A stretch of DNA of 64,000 bases, from NCBI GenBank assembly GCA_022605955.1, contig JAKCOZ010000032.1, positions 1,674,001 through 1,738,000 on the forward strand, read 5' to 3'. The stretch comes from Rallus limicola (Eukaryota; Chordata; Aves; Gruiformes; Rallidae). Position 1 is the stretch's first letter; the number at the start of each line of letters is the position of its first letter. Positions 47,862 through 60,152 of this stretch are shown piece by piece. A program made the translations under genes and the position numbers. The notes below the pieces were generated by a model. That model was given only the letters and a program-made list of their open reading frames with translations, was not told the DNA's origin and ran no database searches.

Positions 47862-47866
47862 GCATG
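47862..47866. repeat. Target-site duplication (right) of provirus, GCATG
   Basis: Matches 40909-40913. Confidence 0.88.
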
Positions 47867-47956
47867 TGAGATGTCAGTGGCACACGGCTGCATATTGATT
47901 TTGTACAGACTTTTACTTAAAGGACTAGGACTAGAAGGACACAGGAGTGGAGGGTG

Positions 47957-48842
47957 TTTTAAGTGTTGACACCAAATTTGGAGGAGCTGTTGACTCCGTT
48001 GAGGGTGAAGAAGCCTTGCAGAGAGGCCTGGACAGATCAGAGATCTGGGCAATCACCAACAGCATGAGGTTTAACAGGGGCAAGTGCTGGATTCTGCACC
48101 TGGGAAGGGGTGACCCTGGTTGAATGTCCAGCCTGGGGGATCAGACACTGGGGGCCAGCTGTGCTGAGAGGGATTTAGGGTTTGGGTTGACAGCTAGCAT
48201 GAGCCAGCAGTGTGCCCTGGCAGCCACGAGGGCCAGCCGAATCCTGGGGAGCATCAAGCATGGTGTGGCCAGCTGGTTCAGGGAGGGGATTGTCCCGCTC
48301 TACACTTCGCTGGTGCAGCCTCACCTCGAGTACTGGGTGCAGTTTCGGGTGCCACAGTGCAAGAGGGACATGGAAATATTGGAGAGCATCCAGGAGGGCA
48401 ATGGGGATGATGAAGGGTCTGGAGGGGGGATGTCTTAGGAGGAGAGGCTAAAGTCCCCGGGTTTGTTCTCCTGGAGAAGAGGAGGCTGAGGGGAGACCTC
48501 ATCAAGGTCTGTGGCTTCCTGATTAGGGAGAGAGAAAGGGCAGGCACTGATCTTGTCTCTTTGGGGACCAGGGACAAAACCCAAGGGAACAACATGAAGC
48601 TGTGACAGGGGAGGTTCAGGTTGGATGTTAGGAAGAGGTTCTGTACTGAGAGGGGGATCGGGCACTGGCACAGGCTCCCCGAGGAAGTGATCACAGCACT
48701 GAGCTGGGCTGAGGGCAAGAAGCATCTGGACAATGCCCTCAGTCCCTCAGCTCTGACTTGGCTGGGCCTGTGTGCAGCCAGGAGTTGGACTTGATGGTCC
48801 TTATGGGTCCCTTCCAGCTCAGGAGATTCTGTGGTTCTGAAA
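47957..48842 (+). mobile_element. CR1 LINE, 5'-truncated
   Basis: Plus orientation: AGCATGAGGTTTAACAGGGG, GCAAGTGCTGGATTCTGCAC, TGGTGCAGCCTCACCTCGAG, CAGGTTGGATGTTAGGAAGA and GGTCCCTTCCAGCTCAGGAG, ending GATTCTGTGGTTCTG. About 890 bp with no intact ORF. Confidence 0.9.
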
Positions 48843-51800
48843 TGCCAGGTTAATGATTTCCTTTGCTTCACTGCCTGTCACTGGCTCCCCTTTTGCTCAG
48901 GCACTGGATGCCTGCCTTTGGATGCAGATGTGAAATGAGCCTTACTGAAATCTGAGCAGACCTTACCCATGGCATTAGCTGTACAAGGTGCTGCCTTGGG
49001 GAGCTGCAGTACCTTTACTCCATAATAGGATGTTACATGTGCCTTTGGGTCGTGGAAAATGTTCTTCAATAGACACACAACCTGTGACTGTCAAACAAAT
49101 TCACTTGTGAACTTATTTGGTACAAAAGGGCATCTTACAACCACTTGTCATATTTAAAGGAATTCCTTTATCTTTATGAAAAAACAGCCACCTACAGTTA
49201 TCATTCAGGAATTTAAAATGCCAGTTGCTTTCCTTTCTGAGACAGAAAATAGACGTCTCCGTGCGCGGTAAAGATATGTAATAATCACATGCTGCATTAA
49301 GAGGCTGGGCAAATTAATCCCATCCAATGCAAAAGTGTAAATATCATCAGCTGAATCAAGATGAATGCGACATTCCTGGTGAGAGAGTCTATTTTTAGAA
49401 AACCATGGGGTTGGAATAAGATTAAAATAAAAAAGGTGACACTTGGATTTTGTTGCTCACTGTAAAAAAAAAAAAAAAAAAGTAAATTCCCTCTTCCATG
49501 AAAAGTTTGCAGTTTGCTCCTCTTCATAAAACCCTCTGGCTTAGTTTCCCTGTCATCTTGGCCTGAGAAATTCCAGCTACACTTTGAGGTTGAAGCAGAC
49601 GCCTTACTACTAACAGACACGGCCTGCTTTTGCAGAGCAAGTTTACAAAACAGTCTCACTTGAAACGGTGGCTTGTGCCATCCTTACCTCACCCCAGAAT
49701 TCTGAAACCCCACTCAAACTTTTCATAAGGTAAAATTCAGTCGGTTGTACCTAGCCAAAGCTGTTGTCTATCCCATGGAAAATGTTAAAAGTCAGTCTGT
49801 TCCCTCTGTCGCCAGCGTATTTAAGCGGACACAGAACAAAACACTTGTGGTCTGTGTGTTTAAAGATCCTGCACAGGCTTTTCTGGTCATGCCAAAGCTA
49901 CTGAGGGCAGCCTGAAAACCCTTTTGCAGCTTCTGCAGCCGTTACAAATCTTCTTGCCCATGAACAAGTCATTTTCTGATGAGCTGTTTGTTTCCTAAGG
50001 AGGAAACGGCTGCATTTGAAACTATCATGCTATGACAATTTTAAGCCCCTATGTATTTAGCACAAGAAAAAGATGCTTTGCAAAAGCTCTGACTCTGCCA
50101 GCCAGGGCTGGAGATCTCCTCTTGGATAATCTGGAAATGGTGATAAGTTTTCTTTTCCCTGCAGTCTCCCGTTTGACTCCTGAGCGTTTGGCTCCTGAAG
50201 CGGCTGTGAGCAAGGCAGGAGGAGTCAAGGAGCCTGTTGCAGTACGTGTGGTCTGAACAAGGGCTAATTCATTACCGAGAATAACTTTGAGCTGACACAG
50301 AAAGTCAGCGCTTCTTCTTGGCATGGGAAAGCTAATTCTTCCCAAGACCTTTGAGCGTGTTATTTTTAGCTGAAAATAATCACGGGCTGTTAAACACAAC
50401 GAGAACCTGGGAGAAGCCCTGCGGCACCGGGAAAGTCTGGCTCCAGCAGCTCTGTGCTCCCTACGCCCCGGCAGAGACGTATGGGACTTCACGTCTGACT
50501 CCATATGGCCATTCCTATATGAACTAGACGTGCTTGTGAAACTTGGGGGGAAAGGAATAGTCCTTTATAATTGCCCCTTTTCTAATTATTTCGGAGCACA
50601 CAGACAAAACGAGGTATTTCTTGAGATAGGAGTCAGCAAAATTGATTCAGTTTGCTCTCTGCTGTCCGTGGCGATGGCCGCTGTGCCTGTATACAGATTT
50701 GGTCTCCAACGGGAGGAGGAGGCATCTATTCTGAGCTGTTTTCTAAAGGTTATATAGGAGGTTTGTGGGGGGAGTCCAGAAATAGCTGAGGGCAGCTAGA
50801 TCCATGAGGACAGAGCTGGTACTGAAGTCCTTGTACTGGCAAAGCAGACAACCCTGAAATGCGTGTGGTCATCGCCAGAAGAAGGATTATGGTTATGGGA
50901 CACTTCTTCCAGAAAAATGAGCCAAGACTGAACCCAGTGAGCTGGCTGAGAGGGAGCATCGTGACTAGGAGACCTGGCAGGAGTGCCAGGCCAGATGTGA
51001 ACTCACTGATCTTTCCAAACCAACAATTTCAGGACAAATTACACTTAAATACGGAGATTTATCTCTAGGTGTCTTTGATCTTTCCAGTGGTATAAAAGCA
51101 GCTCTGGGGCACAGAGGAGGGCAACCAGCAAGATGGGAGTTGCATCCTGGGAGCACAGCATCAGGCGTAGAAGGATACAGGGACCATCTCAGACAAAACA
51201 CCCAAGAAAGGCTTTGAGGGGCAACAAAAGGAAAGAAACAACATGTCCAGCTCCCAGGGAGGCTCCCTCTCCAGGGCAAAGAAGATATGCAGTTTTATTT
51301 GCATTAGCTTGGAAAGAAATCTTTGCAAGGGAGACTTACAGCCCTTTGCTGCTCTCAGCTGCACTTCTTGCAGAACAGCCCCAAGGCATGGAGATAATAA
51401 AGCTGTTGGCATCTCAGGATCAGTGGGTTTCAAACTAAGCCAGAGAAGTGCCTGTACAAGGGAACAAAACCAGTACAGCATATATAAGGGGAAAGGCAGA
51501 GTGTGGGGGTGTGCCCTCATCTTGCTTTGCTAATGCCAAGCAGAGCAGGACCAGAAGCACCTACCTCAAAATGGGATGCAAGCTGGCTCCTGCTGCAGTG
51601 GGAGGTGGAATAGGGACCTCAAGAGGTCCAGTGCTGTGGTGACACTGTCCTCCCACGAAAGAGACAGCTTTGGGCATGATTCTGGTCCAAACCTTGAATA
51701 ATCTAGAATGGGCTGTTGTATCCTTGGATATTTTGCAGGGATATAAGCAGTACTGCCCTGTCAGCAGCACGTGGCCCAAAGCAGAGGAGGAACACCAATG

Positions 51801-51909
51801 GTGCTTTTGCACATGCTGCACCAAAATGCTCCGTGGTAGCACTGGCTAAAGCAGAATGTGCTGTGAATTCAAGTCTGTGACACTGTGGGTTTGGAGAAGG
51901 TTAGGAGGG
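48843..51909. other. Intergenic sequence, no gene seen
   Basis: Contains an 18-A run at 49464-49481 and a moderately GC-rich unique stretch near 50050-50500 that carries chance ORFs on both strands. Nothing else supported. Confidence 0.4.
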
Positions 51910-51985
51910 GCAACCAGCCGCCAGGACAAGGGAGGGAACAGCCCCTGGGGGGGCTGTTCCCTCCCTTGTCCTTGCAGCTGGTTGC
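51910..51985. repeat. Long near-perfect inverted repeat (hairpin)
   Basis: A 23-bp perfect stem (51923-51945 with 51950-51972) closes a 4-nt loop (TGGG). After a 4x4 internal mismatch (CGCC against TGCA) a further 9-bp stem (GCAACCAGC with GCTGGTTGC) follows. The flanks can pair weakly further out (TAGG with CCTA). It is not inside a recognised repeat. Confidence 0.9.
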
Positions 51986-53831
51986 TCTTGCCCTAAGAGA
52001 TGTCACTGTTTCTACAGCTCGGTGAAGGAAGGCATGTGTGCTGCCTCGTCAAGCTCCACCGACAGGAGCAGGGAAGGAGCTAGCGCAAAGGAAGGACAGC
52101 CTGTGTTCCTCCTGCAGTGAGATCAAGTCAAAGCTGCGCAGCTCAGGGCCAGCCTTACAGGAGGCAAACCCCCTTTTCCTCTCCTTGACTGAGGGAGAAG
52201 GAGAAAGGTTCAGCAAATCATGTTTTTCGATGTAGTAGGTAGCACGTCTTATATGGAGAAAAATGTTCTTTAACCAGCATCTTTTACTTACTGCAATTAA
52301 CTCTGTTAGGCTACTCCAGTCTCACTGATGAAAGACCCTAAGGTTCCCTCTAATAGTCCTGAATTGCTGCTAGGATAATGACATCTCCATTTCTGAATGT
52401 CCTGCCCGTGCCATCCAAGTCACGTCTGTATTCACGGGCGTGCTGAATACGATTTATTCGTGCAACATTGACATCAAGCATCCTTCCTGCATCAGAAACA
52501 CCACGCCACCCTCACTCACAGCTTCCCCGTGGCTTAGTGCTGAGCTCAGTGCTATCATTCCTGCCCTGGGTTATTGCTGCTGTGTGTTTAAGCGGGTGTC
52601 AAAAGATGATCGAGCGCTTGGTGTACAAGGCTGCGCTCTGAGGGATGTGGGACAGTAGGTGACGCTGGAGGAGCTATTTGCTGGCACTTATTCGTCCTGC
52701 CTAATATATCCTTACCGTACCAAGGGCGTGTACAGCAGTGATATCACCCCAGTGATGGTTAAGCACGGAAATCAGATTGCTGCTACAGAGATAATTGCTC
52801 CAGGACCATGATGGGAGCGCAACTGGAGGGTGTTATGACACCAGCATCACTGCACACATGAGCACAGCAAAGGAAACCATGGCCAGGAGGTAGCACACCA
52901 GTAGTGCTGTTTGGTACCCACCTCCAAAACCTGTCCCTCAGCCAGCAGCACGGGATCGCTGCGCACAGCTCATCTAACGAGAGGAGTGGAAGCTGCTCAC
53001 AGCCTGTTTCCGGACAGGGCTGATGTGATGACCTGAGCTTTAGATGATCTCTTGTGATGCCCTCTCCACCATCTGTATTTTTCTCCACAGTCTCAGCACA
53101 GGCTCTCACACTGCCAGCTGCCATGCCACAAGTGTGTCACAGCAACTTTAGGAGCAAGCCCGTGCCTTGGCCGACTAGAGGGGCTTCAGATTTAATTTTG
53201 TCCCAGCTGTCTCTTTCCACACCAAGAGCAAAAATAAATTAGCTGTGATTTATGATGCATTAAATGTTACAACGACAGCAGCTGCTGTTAAAGAAATGGA
53301 AGCCTGTCCTAGCTGGAAGTTACCATAAAATCAGAGCTGACCTGATGGAATTTCAAAGAAACATCATGCACTGTGATCTTAGATACCTCCAGCAAGAGGT
53401 CAAACATGTTACACGTCCTCTTTCATGGTCTTCACAATATTAGTCCAATTTGCAGAACAAACACACCCAACCCTCAGCCCTCGTGCCATGACCCGTGAAT
53501 AATTCTGCTAATAGGATTGACACATCTGACCAGCGCTCCGGGACAAAGCTCCTGTTGAATTTGGTGGGAGCTGCTCCACTTCCCACTTTCTTCCTGCAAA
53601 ACCTCTGCCATCATCACCTTGTCCCAAAGGCACTCACAGCCCAAGCCTGCAGGAATATCTGACCCACCCACGGGACACATGCACTTTGAAGCTGCCATTG
53701 CTTGCTTTAGCAGAGGTGTAAACAACATCATTTCACAGTGTTAAATTTTGTTGCCTCCCCAAAGAGGTGAGGCTTTCTCCAACACTTGGCAGTAGCAAGG
53801 TGGTGATATGATTCTGAGTTTTATATGTTTT
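51986..53831. other. Intergenic sequence, no gene seen
   Basis: No supported ORF, RNA gene or repeat recognised. Confidence 0.4.
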
Positions 53832-54215
53832 TGTCCTGGTTCTGGCCAGGCCAGAGCCAACCTCCCCAGGCAGCCAGCCCAGGTGAGCTGAGTTAGCCTG
53901 GGCTTTTACCACACCACCTGACATTACTCCCCTCATAAAAAGGGCTGGTTGGGAAGGAGTGCTCCTGGGGGCCTCCTGAGCAGCCTGAGAGTGTCTGGGT
54001 ATCAGGTTGATCCTTTCATTGTACAGCACTCTCTAATCATCAGGTTAGTAAGGTACTCTGTGTTATCACTGGCTGTTACTGTTGTAATTTCATGGTGATT
54101 TTTGTCAGCAAACTGTCCTTATCCCAACCTATGGATGCTCTGCCTGTTTCTCCTTGGGAACTGAGTGGTGTGTGGTGCTCTGCTGCTGTTTGAGGCTGAA
54201 CCACTGTGGTCTGTT
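53832..54215 (+). mobile_element. Probable diverged ERV-L-type LTR
   Basis: Begins TGTCCTGGTTCTGGCCAGG, has a TATA-like CATAAAAAGGGC near 53936, the family phrase AACTGTCCTTATCCCAACCT near 54110, and ends near GCTGAACCACTG. The order of these blocks follows the younger LTRs, but identity is low. No clear target duplication, so limits are approximate. Confidence 0.5.
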
Positions 54216-54599
54216 TTGTGTACAATTTTCTGGTCCTCTTCAGGTAATGTAGGTTAGCTCCACTTAAGTTGTCTTTAAAATGAGAACCTTAGCATCAGCT
54301 TCTCTCCTGGCTTACTCATTACTCTCTTGACTGGTTATCATTATTATCTCTCTTAATTAGATTTCTGTATTTTGAGGCTGTTATGGTAAAAACTCCTAGT
54401 ACTGAGGTTGAAATAATATTTGATGCTCATCCTTGCATGCAGAACCTGGTGCCCTACAGATTTTCCTGATTTTATTTTTTATCAAGTTGGTTGGAGGACT
54501 TCAGTCTGTTTTAGGAAAGGGTTTGGTGTCTCCCTGAAGGACATGAAGGGATCTAGGTGGAAATTCATTCTGTTTAGATTGTGTTCTTAATTCCCTGGT

Positions 54600-55345
54600 G
54601 CTGTGGCATGACAGCGGCAGTGCTGGGAAGGGAGCTGTGGTTGTCCTCATACCCTTCCCCTATGTGCAGCTTGGTGCCCTACCCATAGGAGACAGTCCTC
54701 CACAGACTTCTCCAATGTGAGCCCTTTTCCTTAGGGCTTCAGTTCTTCCCCAGCTGCCCTGGTGCAGGTCACTTCTGTGGGGTGCAGTCATAAATCAGTG
54801 AGTGTCTCTGTCTCTCAGGCCCAGACTGCTCCAGTTCAGGTGCTTATGGAGTGCAAACCTGCTCTGGTGTGGGTCTCTCTTTCCATGGGCTGCAGGTCCT
54901 GCCAGGAGCTTGCTCCAATGCAGGTCACAGCGTTTTCCATTTGGCTCCAGTAAGTGCCTCTCCATGGGGTGCAGGTGGGGTCTCTTTTTCCCCATTATCT
55001 TCCATGGCCTTCTCCACAGGCTGCAGGGTTCTTTCTCTGGAGTGCCTCCTCCCCACCTTCACTGACCTTGGTGTCTGTAGTTTCTTACATCTTCTTCCTT
55101 CCTTCTCTGGTGGCAAAAAGCAGCTGCTTGTGGTTTTTCTCTTAAATGTGATTCCTGGAGGTGCTGTGACTGTCACTGATGGGCTCGGCCTTGGTCCATG
55201 GTGCGTCCAGCCTTGAGCCTGGCTGGTGTTTACTCTGTTGGACCTAGGAGTATCTTCTAGCTGCTTCTTGCAGAAGGCACTCCTGCAGCCCCCCTTCTCC
55301 ACTAGAATCAGGTCATGCAAAGCCACAGCAGAGCTCTGGAGATGT
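54600..55345 (+). repeat. Degraded ERV-associated repeat region
   Basis: Degenerate repeats of phrases such as CCATGGGCTGCAGGTCCTGC, CTCCATGGGGTGCAGGTGGG and GCTCCAATGCAGGTCACAG, followed by TTCACTGACCTTGGTGTCTG. From memory this style recurs in avian ERV internal or 3' regions; a repeat-library search would settle it. No functional ORF. Confidence 0.45.
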
Positions 55346-55929
55346 CCAATGCAGAGCAAGACTTTAGCCCATGCTCTCAGGATAACCTCATTATCTTTAT
55401 TGTTGTTATTGGAGGGAGGCTTCATTTCTAGACCTTATTCTAATTTGGGGAGTAGAGCTGGCATGGTGATTTGGAACACAAGTCACTAAACAGCTTTAGG
55501 TGGCCAGCTGAATGTTGGAATAAATTACTATCTCACCTGCTCAATACAGGCTCGTGCTGGCATTAGTCCTGGTATCAGAGCTGTGCCTGTGAGGAACAAG
55601 AATTGGTTTTAAAAATATTTGCTTGTGAGGGAAATGCTGCCCCTGCAGGGAAAACTGAGTAAATCCAGTGTGCCAGCACTAGAGAAGGACAAAATCCCCA
55701 AGTCCTCTGCAAATGGCAATTCCCAAAATCATGTGAGGTGAAGGATAAATACAGATGGGCACAGGAAAAGCTGCTAGGACCAAAATCCAGGACTGAGTGT
55801 GAAGGTGGGGTGACCACACCTCCTCTGGGCTCAGCAGAAAATCACGGGAGAGCTTGACAAGGCATCTCTGGTATCATTTTGCTCCTGGTTCCTTGAACAC
55901 CATGGAGGTGCCATCCAGAGCTCAGCAGA
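55346..55929. other. Intergenic sequence, no gene seen
   Basis: Nothing recognised beyond short chance ORFs. Confidence 0.4.
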
Positions 55930-56430
55930 CAGCCCAGTACCTGTGTCCAGTTTTGCTCTGGACAGGCTCTTTTGGGTCCCCAAATGAGGTGACCTGACTA
56001 TCTAGAGGAATCATCCTGATTTTCAACTTGATGCAGGATGGATGGCAGGCTAATGGGGAGAGCATGGCCTAATGCTCCACTCTGAGGAGGCTGTGTCAGG
56101 GTACTGGGACCAGTTTGGGGCTCCAAGGGATCTCTAAACCAGAATGGGACTGGAGATGCCCTGACCCCACACACCACTGCCAGGGTATAAGAAGCTAAGG
56201 CTGCTGGGCTTGGTCAGCTGGAGATGAGGAGGTGAAGAGGGACCCTGCCCAAAGGAGTCCTGGAGGTGCCAGGGCCTGACTCTGGGGCACAGGCTGCCGC
56301 ATGCAACCACACTGTGAATCCATCCCTGAGTGCCTGCAGAGCCATTTCCTCCTGCTTGCCCATGGCCTAGCATGCTGTGCTGAGGAGAAACTTGCTGGCA
56401 AGTGATCACAAGGAGCATCCACTGGCAATG
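55930..56430 (+). mobile_element. Possible old CR1 fragment
   Basis: CTGCTGGGCTTGGTCAGCTG then GAGATGAGGAGGTGAAGAGG resembles the CR1 phrase seen clearly at 48460-48500, in plus orientation, but heavily diverged. Limits approximate. Confidence 0.4.
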
Positions 56431-57829
56431 TTCTCCTCTCAGGGAAGCTGGGTGCTAATTGGGGCTCACTGAGTCACTGCAAAGACATAGTTGTGTGAAA
56501 CCCCACCTTGGTTCTGCTGCCTGCACAGAGCAAGGTTGGGCTAATTGAGTTTTAACCATGCTGTAATTAACACCTCTTGGGCTGCTATAGAGCCTGGGCC
56601 TGCCTGATAAGGTTTTGGTAAGCAGAGCCATGCAACACAGACATGATTCAAATCCACTTTACATGAATTTACATTTGATGTTAGGGGTCCCTGCAAAAGA
56701 AAAAGCCTTTTGAATGAGCAACATGAGCATCATGGGGGAAATCAACTCTGCAGCATGTGAGGTGCAGCTTCACTGTGAATTTCAAAGTGAACTGGATCAA
56801 AACCCATACTGCAGCCTGCAAGAGCACAGAGGTAATGGCCCTGTCAAGATGCTATTGTGATGCTGCTGCATCTGTCTCCTTGTATTGCTTGCTGCCCCCC
56901 TGTACAGAGAGGGTACCATGGTGCCCTCATCAGCTGCACTCTTCCCTTCCTGCTCAGCAAGAGGGGTGAGAAGTGTATGCTGGTGCTGGCATTAAAATCC
57001 TCTTGGCAAAACACATGGCTACATCACTTAGCTCCCTGAACTGCTGCTGGGAACTGTTTTGGTGGGGAGCTATGTACAGCATGGGAAAGCCTTGTGGGTG
57101 TTGACAAGCTTTGTTGGGAGTGGGCACTTGCTCCTTGCAACAGACATCACAGCATTGGAGACAAAGATGATGGAGAGAAGGGGGTGAGGGATATGAAAAG
57201 CCTGGGAGCTGCTGTTCTAAGGGAAACACAACCACCTGAAAAGAGCAGAGCTCTTCTTGTCCCCAAGAAGAGCACCAAACCCTGCAAGCAGTGACAGAAA
57301 CAGGGAAGAGAATAATCTCCTGTGGTGGTTGTGTGCTGTGGCATGGGGAAGCCCATTGCTGCTGGAGGGGCAGGAGTGGCTGTATGTGCAGGAGGAGACA
57401 TGAAGGAAATCTATGGATCCAGTGTAGGGATCAAATGGTGATGTCATGGGCTCTCCTATGTCTTGTCCTGAAGCCAAAACATCTATGGATATGTCTGGTC
57501 TCCAGGACCCTGGGGAGATCCGTGGCCTGGTCCAGCCAGGAGACATTGCCTGCACTGGGGTGCTCTGACTGGGGCCAGGTTGGCCTCTGGAAAACCCCAC
57601 CATCCTAATCTCCTCTGGACTGTCTTTTCTTCCAGTTTTTACTGTCTTTCATGCCTTTTCTTCATCCCTCTTCTATCTAAATGGGGAAATGGCTGTGCTT
57701 CTGTCAAGGTTTTTCCTTTTATTTCAAATTTTGACATGTTTCCCCCAAAGACACAGGCCATCTTAACCAGGAGCAGTCAGCCACTAAAACCAGATTAGTG
57801 TCCTATTTTTCCAATGATCTGAAATCAAT
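56431..57829. other. Intergenic sequence, no gene seen
   Basis: No supported gene or repeat. Confidence 0.4.
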
Positions 57830-58760
57830 GGAGGAAGACTCTACAGCCTTGCATTTATCATGCAAATCACTGGATAATATTGCTCCTGACCTGAGAAGAT
57901 GATGTCATCTCACATTAATCACTTGCTTGAATAATAAAATAGCCAAAATGGAGTCTAGTGCATCCTTTGGAAGTAGATTTTTATTCTCTCCTACCATTTA
58001 TACTGTCCTGTTAGTTTCTTAAAATTGTGGCATGTGAATGGAACATGCCCTTTGCTTGACTCTGTGGTGTATTAATTTTTTTCTTTTGGTCTGCTGCAGC
58101 TGCTGTTGTCCTCAATGCTGTTAGGGGACAGGGAAAAAGCCCTGTGGGGCTGTACTGTACAAGCTCAGAGCAATGAGTGGTCCTGCCATCTCTTTCTATT
58201 AAAAATGTCACAGAGTACAGCCCCATTGAATTTCAGGGTTAGTCAAAGTCACTGAATAAATGATGTCACTTATTTGGTGTGAAAATGACACCATAATGGT
58301 ATCAGGAAGGCTCTGAGTCAATGATGCTATTCAGTTTTAAATGGTGTCATAGAGAAAAGCACTAAATCACTGATGCTACTCACTCAAATGATGGCATCAG
58401 CTGGAATTGCTTATGATATCATAAACATAATCAGTGCATAAATGATGTCATACAGCATCAAGTGATGCTATAAGTGGAGTGACTGGCTCAGCTGTTGCTG
58501 CTGTACTGAAAGGTGTAGCTGTGATGAGTGTGGTGGGCTGATGAAGGTTACTGAAGCGCTAATTAAGGTAGCTCAACATTAGTTCATTACTAAAATAATA
58601 AATTAAAAATGCTAATAAATGCATTGCACGTGAATAAAAAGGTCTCTTTGAACTGAATATCACTAGTTTATTATTGCTCGATGCCCAGCGATTATTAATG
58701 ACATGATTATTAGCATTTTGCTGTCAATTCAATCACCTGTATGTCGATTCTGATACATCG
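57830..58760. promoter_or_regulatory. AT-rich stretch with clustered homeodomain, POU and TGATGTCA-like motifs
   Basis: Contains an ATGCAAAT octamer near 57859, several TAAT cores (GCTAATTAAG, GATTATTAATGACATGATTA), and at 58250-58475 repeated TGATGTCA, TGATGCTA and TGGTGTCAT motifs. No repeat element or ORF explains it. It could be a conserved enhancer; this is inference only. Confidence 0.35.
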
Positions 58761-60147
58761 GTTAAACGAATGCACTGTCGGGAGAAACCTGCGGCTGAGC
58801 AGAGCTGTGGGCTGTGCCCCTCCTGCTCCCAAACAGGCACCTCCGGCCCGCAGGGAGCCCCCCGAAATCACGTTATCCGGTGCTGCGTTCCCCGCGCTGG
58901 GGCCTGGCTGTGTTCAGGGCGCGATGGGCTCAGCAGGATTAAGCGCAGGCAGCAGCCCGGGACAGCTGTTCCTAAGCCTCTCGGATGACCCTTTGTCATT
59001 CCCAACGCGGGGGGTGTCAGGCTCCCTGGGGATCAATTTGCACAGTCTTCAGGTTCATATTATTTGCCGGAAAATGCCCATACCAAGGGAACAACCCCAG
59101 AAAGGGGGAATTTATTATACGATTACCCCAGGAGAAGTGTCAGCGGCGTTAATCCTATTAACAGCTTTAGTAAAACAGGGTCGAAAGAAATGACAGCCTG
59201 CCTTTGCCGCAAGCTTTTCTGTGTTCCAAGGAGAAATGAGGCAGGGAGGAACGAAGCCGGGAGCGGTGAGCACACCTATTCCTGTTCCTAAACCCTTCCT
59301 GGGACGGCCATGCTCATGCAAGCCAGCTTTGCAAAGCTTTGGGAAAAAGCTTTTAAGGCTGGTCAGCTTGGGGGAAAACCAGAACCGAGTGGCCAGTGTG
59401 AAATCTGCTCACCAGTAAATCCCTACCCAGGGATGTGAGAACTGAAGCTGCAGAGGACTGGGTTGTCGCTGGTGACGAACCCCATAAAAGATGGAGTGAC
59501 TGGATTAAAAGTGGGGTTGTGGCAAGAAGAGTGAGGGGGAGGAAGGGACATACTTGCAAGGGTGCAGGAGGGGAAGAGTAATCTGGAAGCTGGTGGTACA
59601 CGTGGGGTTTGGCCTCTCTGAAAACTGCATGTTTAAGGCAGTGTTTTGTTTGCTCGCAGGCTTTACAAGGTGCTTTCTTGCTCTGTGGGAGAAGATCAAG
59701 GAGTTGTGGCTCAGCTTTGGAGGGCTCTGGTCTTATCTGTTCACCTGAAGAAACCCTCCTCTGCCTGCATGACTGGCCAAAATATTGGGTGATCCAACAC
59801 AGCAGCTGCATTTCTTGCTCATTTCCATGATGGCTTCCAGATGCCAAGCAAAGAGTGGTGAAACACCGGCCAATATGGTACCTCCACTCTCCTTTCCTGT
59901 TCAGGTGAAAAAGGAGCATTTGTGTTTAGCCCGTGAGTGCTGGGCACAACTGGGTAAAGAAACAGGCTGCAAACTAAGCCAAGTGGAACCTTGTGCTGGA
60001 TTCCCCATCCCCTTCCACTCGTGTTTCCCCTCCTAAGTGGTTTGCACAGGGCGAAAGCTGTTGCCTGGATCCTTAGGTCAAACAAAACTCCTTCCTTCCT
60101 TTATCAGCGCCGATGAAGAAGTGCAAAGCGCTGCAGGTCACTGCAGA
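58761..60147. other. Intergenic sequence, no gene seen
   Basis: A 150-codon ORF at 58741-59193 has no recognisable domain and starts inside the AT-rich stretch, so I treat it as chance. Confidence 0.4.
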
Positions 60148-60152
60148 TCATA
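60148..60152. repeat. Target-site duplication (left) of Gag-RING element, TCATA
   Basis: TCATA precedes the LTR and is repeated at 63156-63160. Confidence 0.85.

Noticed and set aside
50049..50504. Minus-strand ORF of 151 codons
   Set aside because: Basic, low-complexity product with no domain; opposite strand is also partly open.
54925..55425. Minus-strand ORF of 166 codons
   Set aside because: Runs antisense through the degraded ERV-associated repeat; composition reflects the repeat.
58741..59193. Plus-strand ORF of 150 codons
   Set aside because: No domain and no splice context; starts within AT-rich noncoding sequence.
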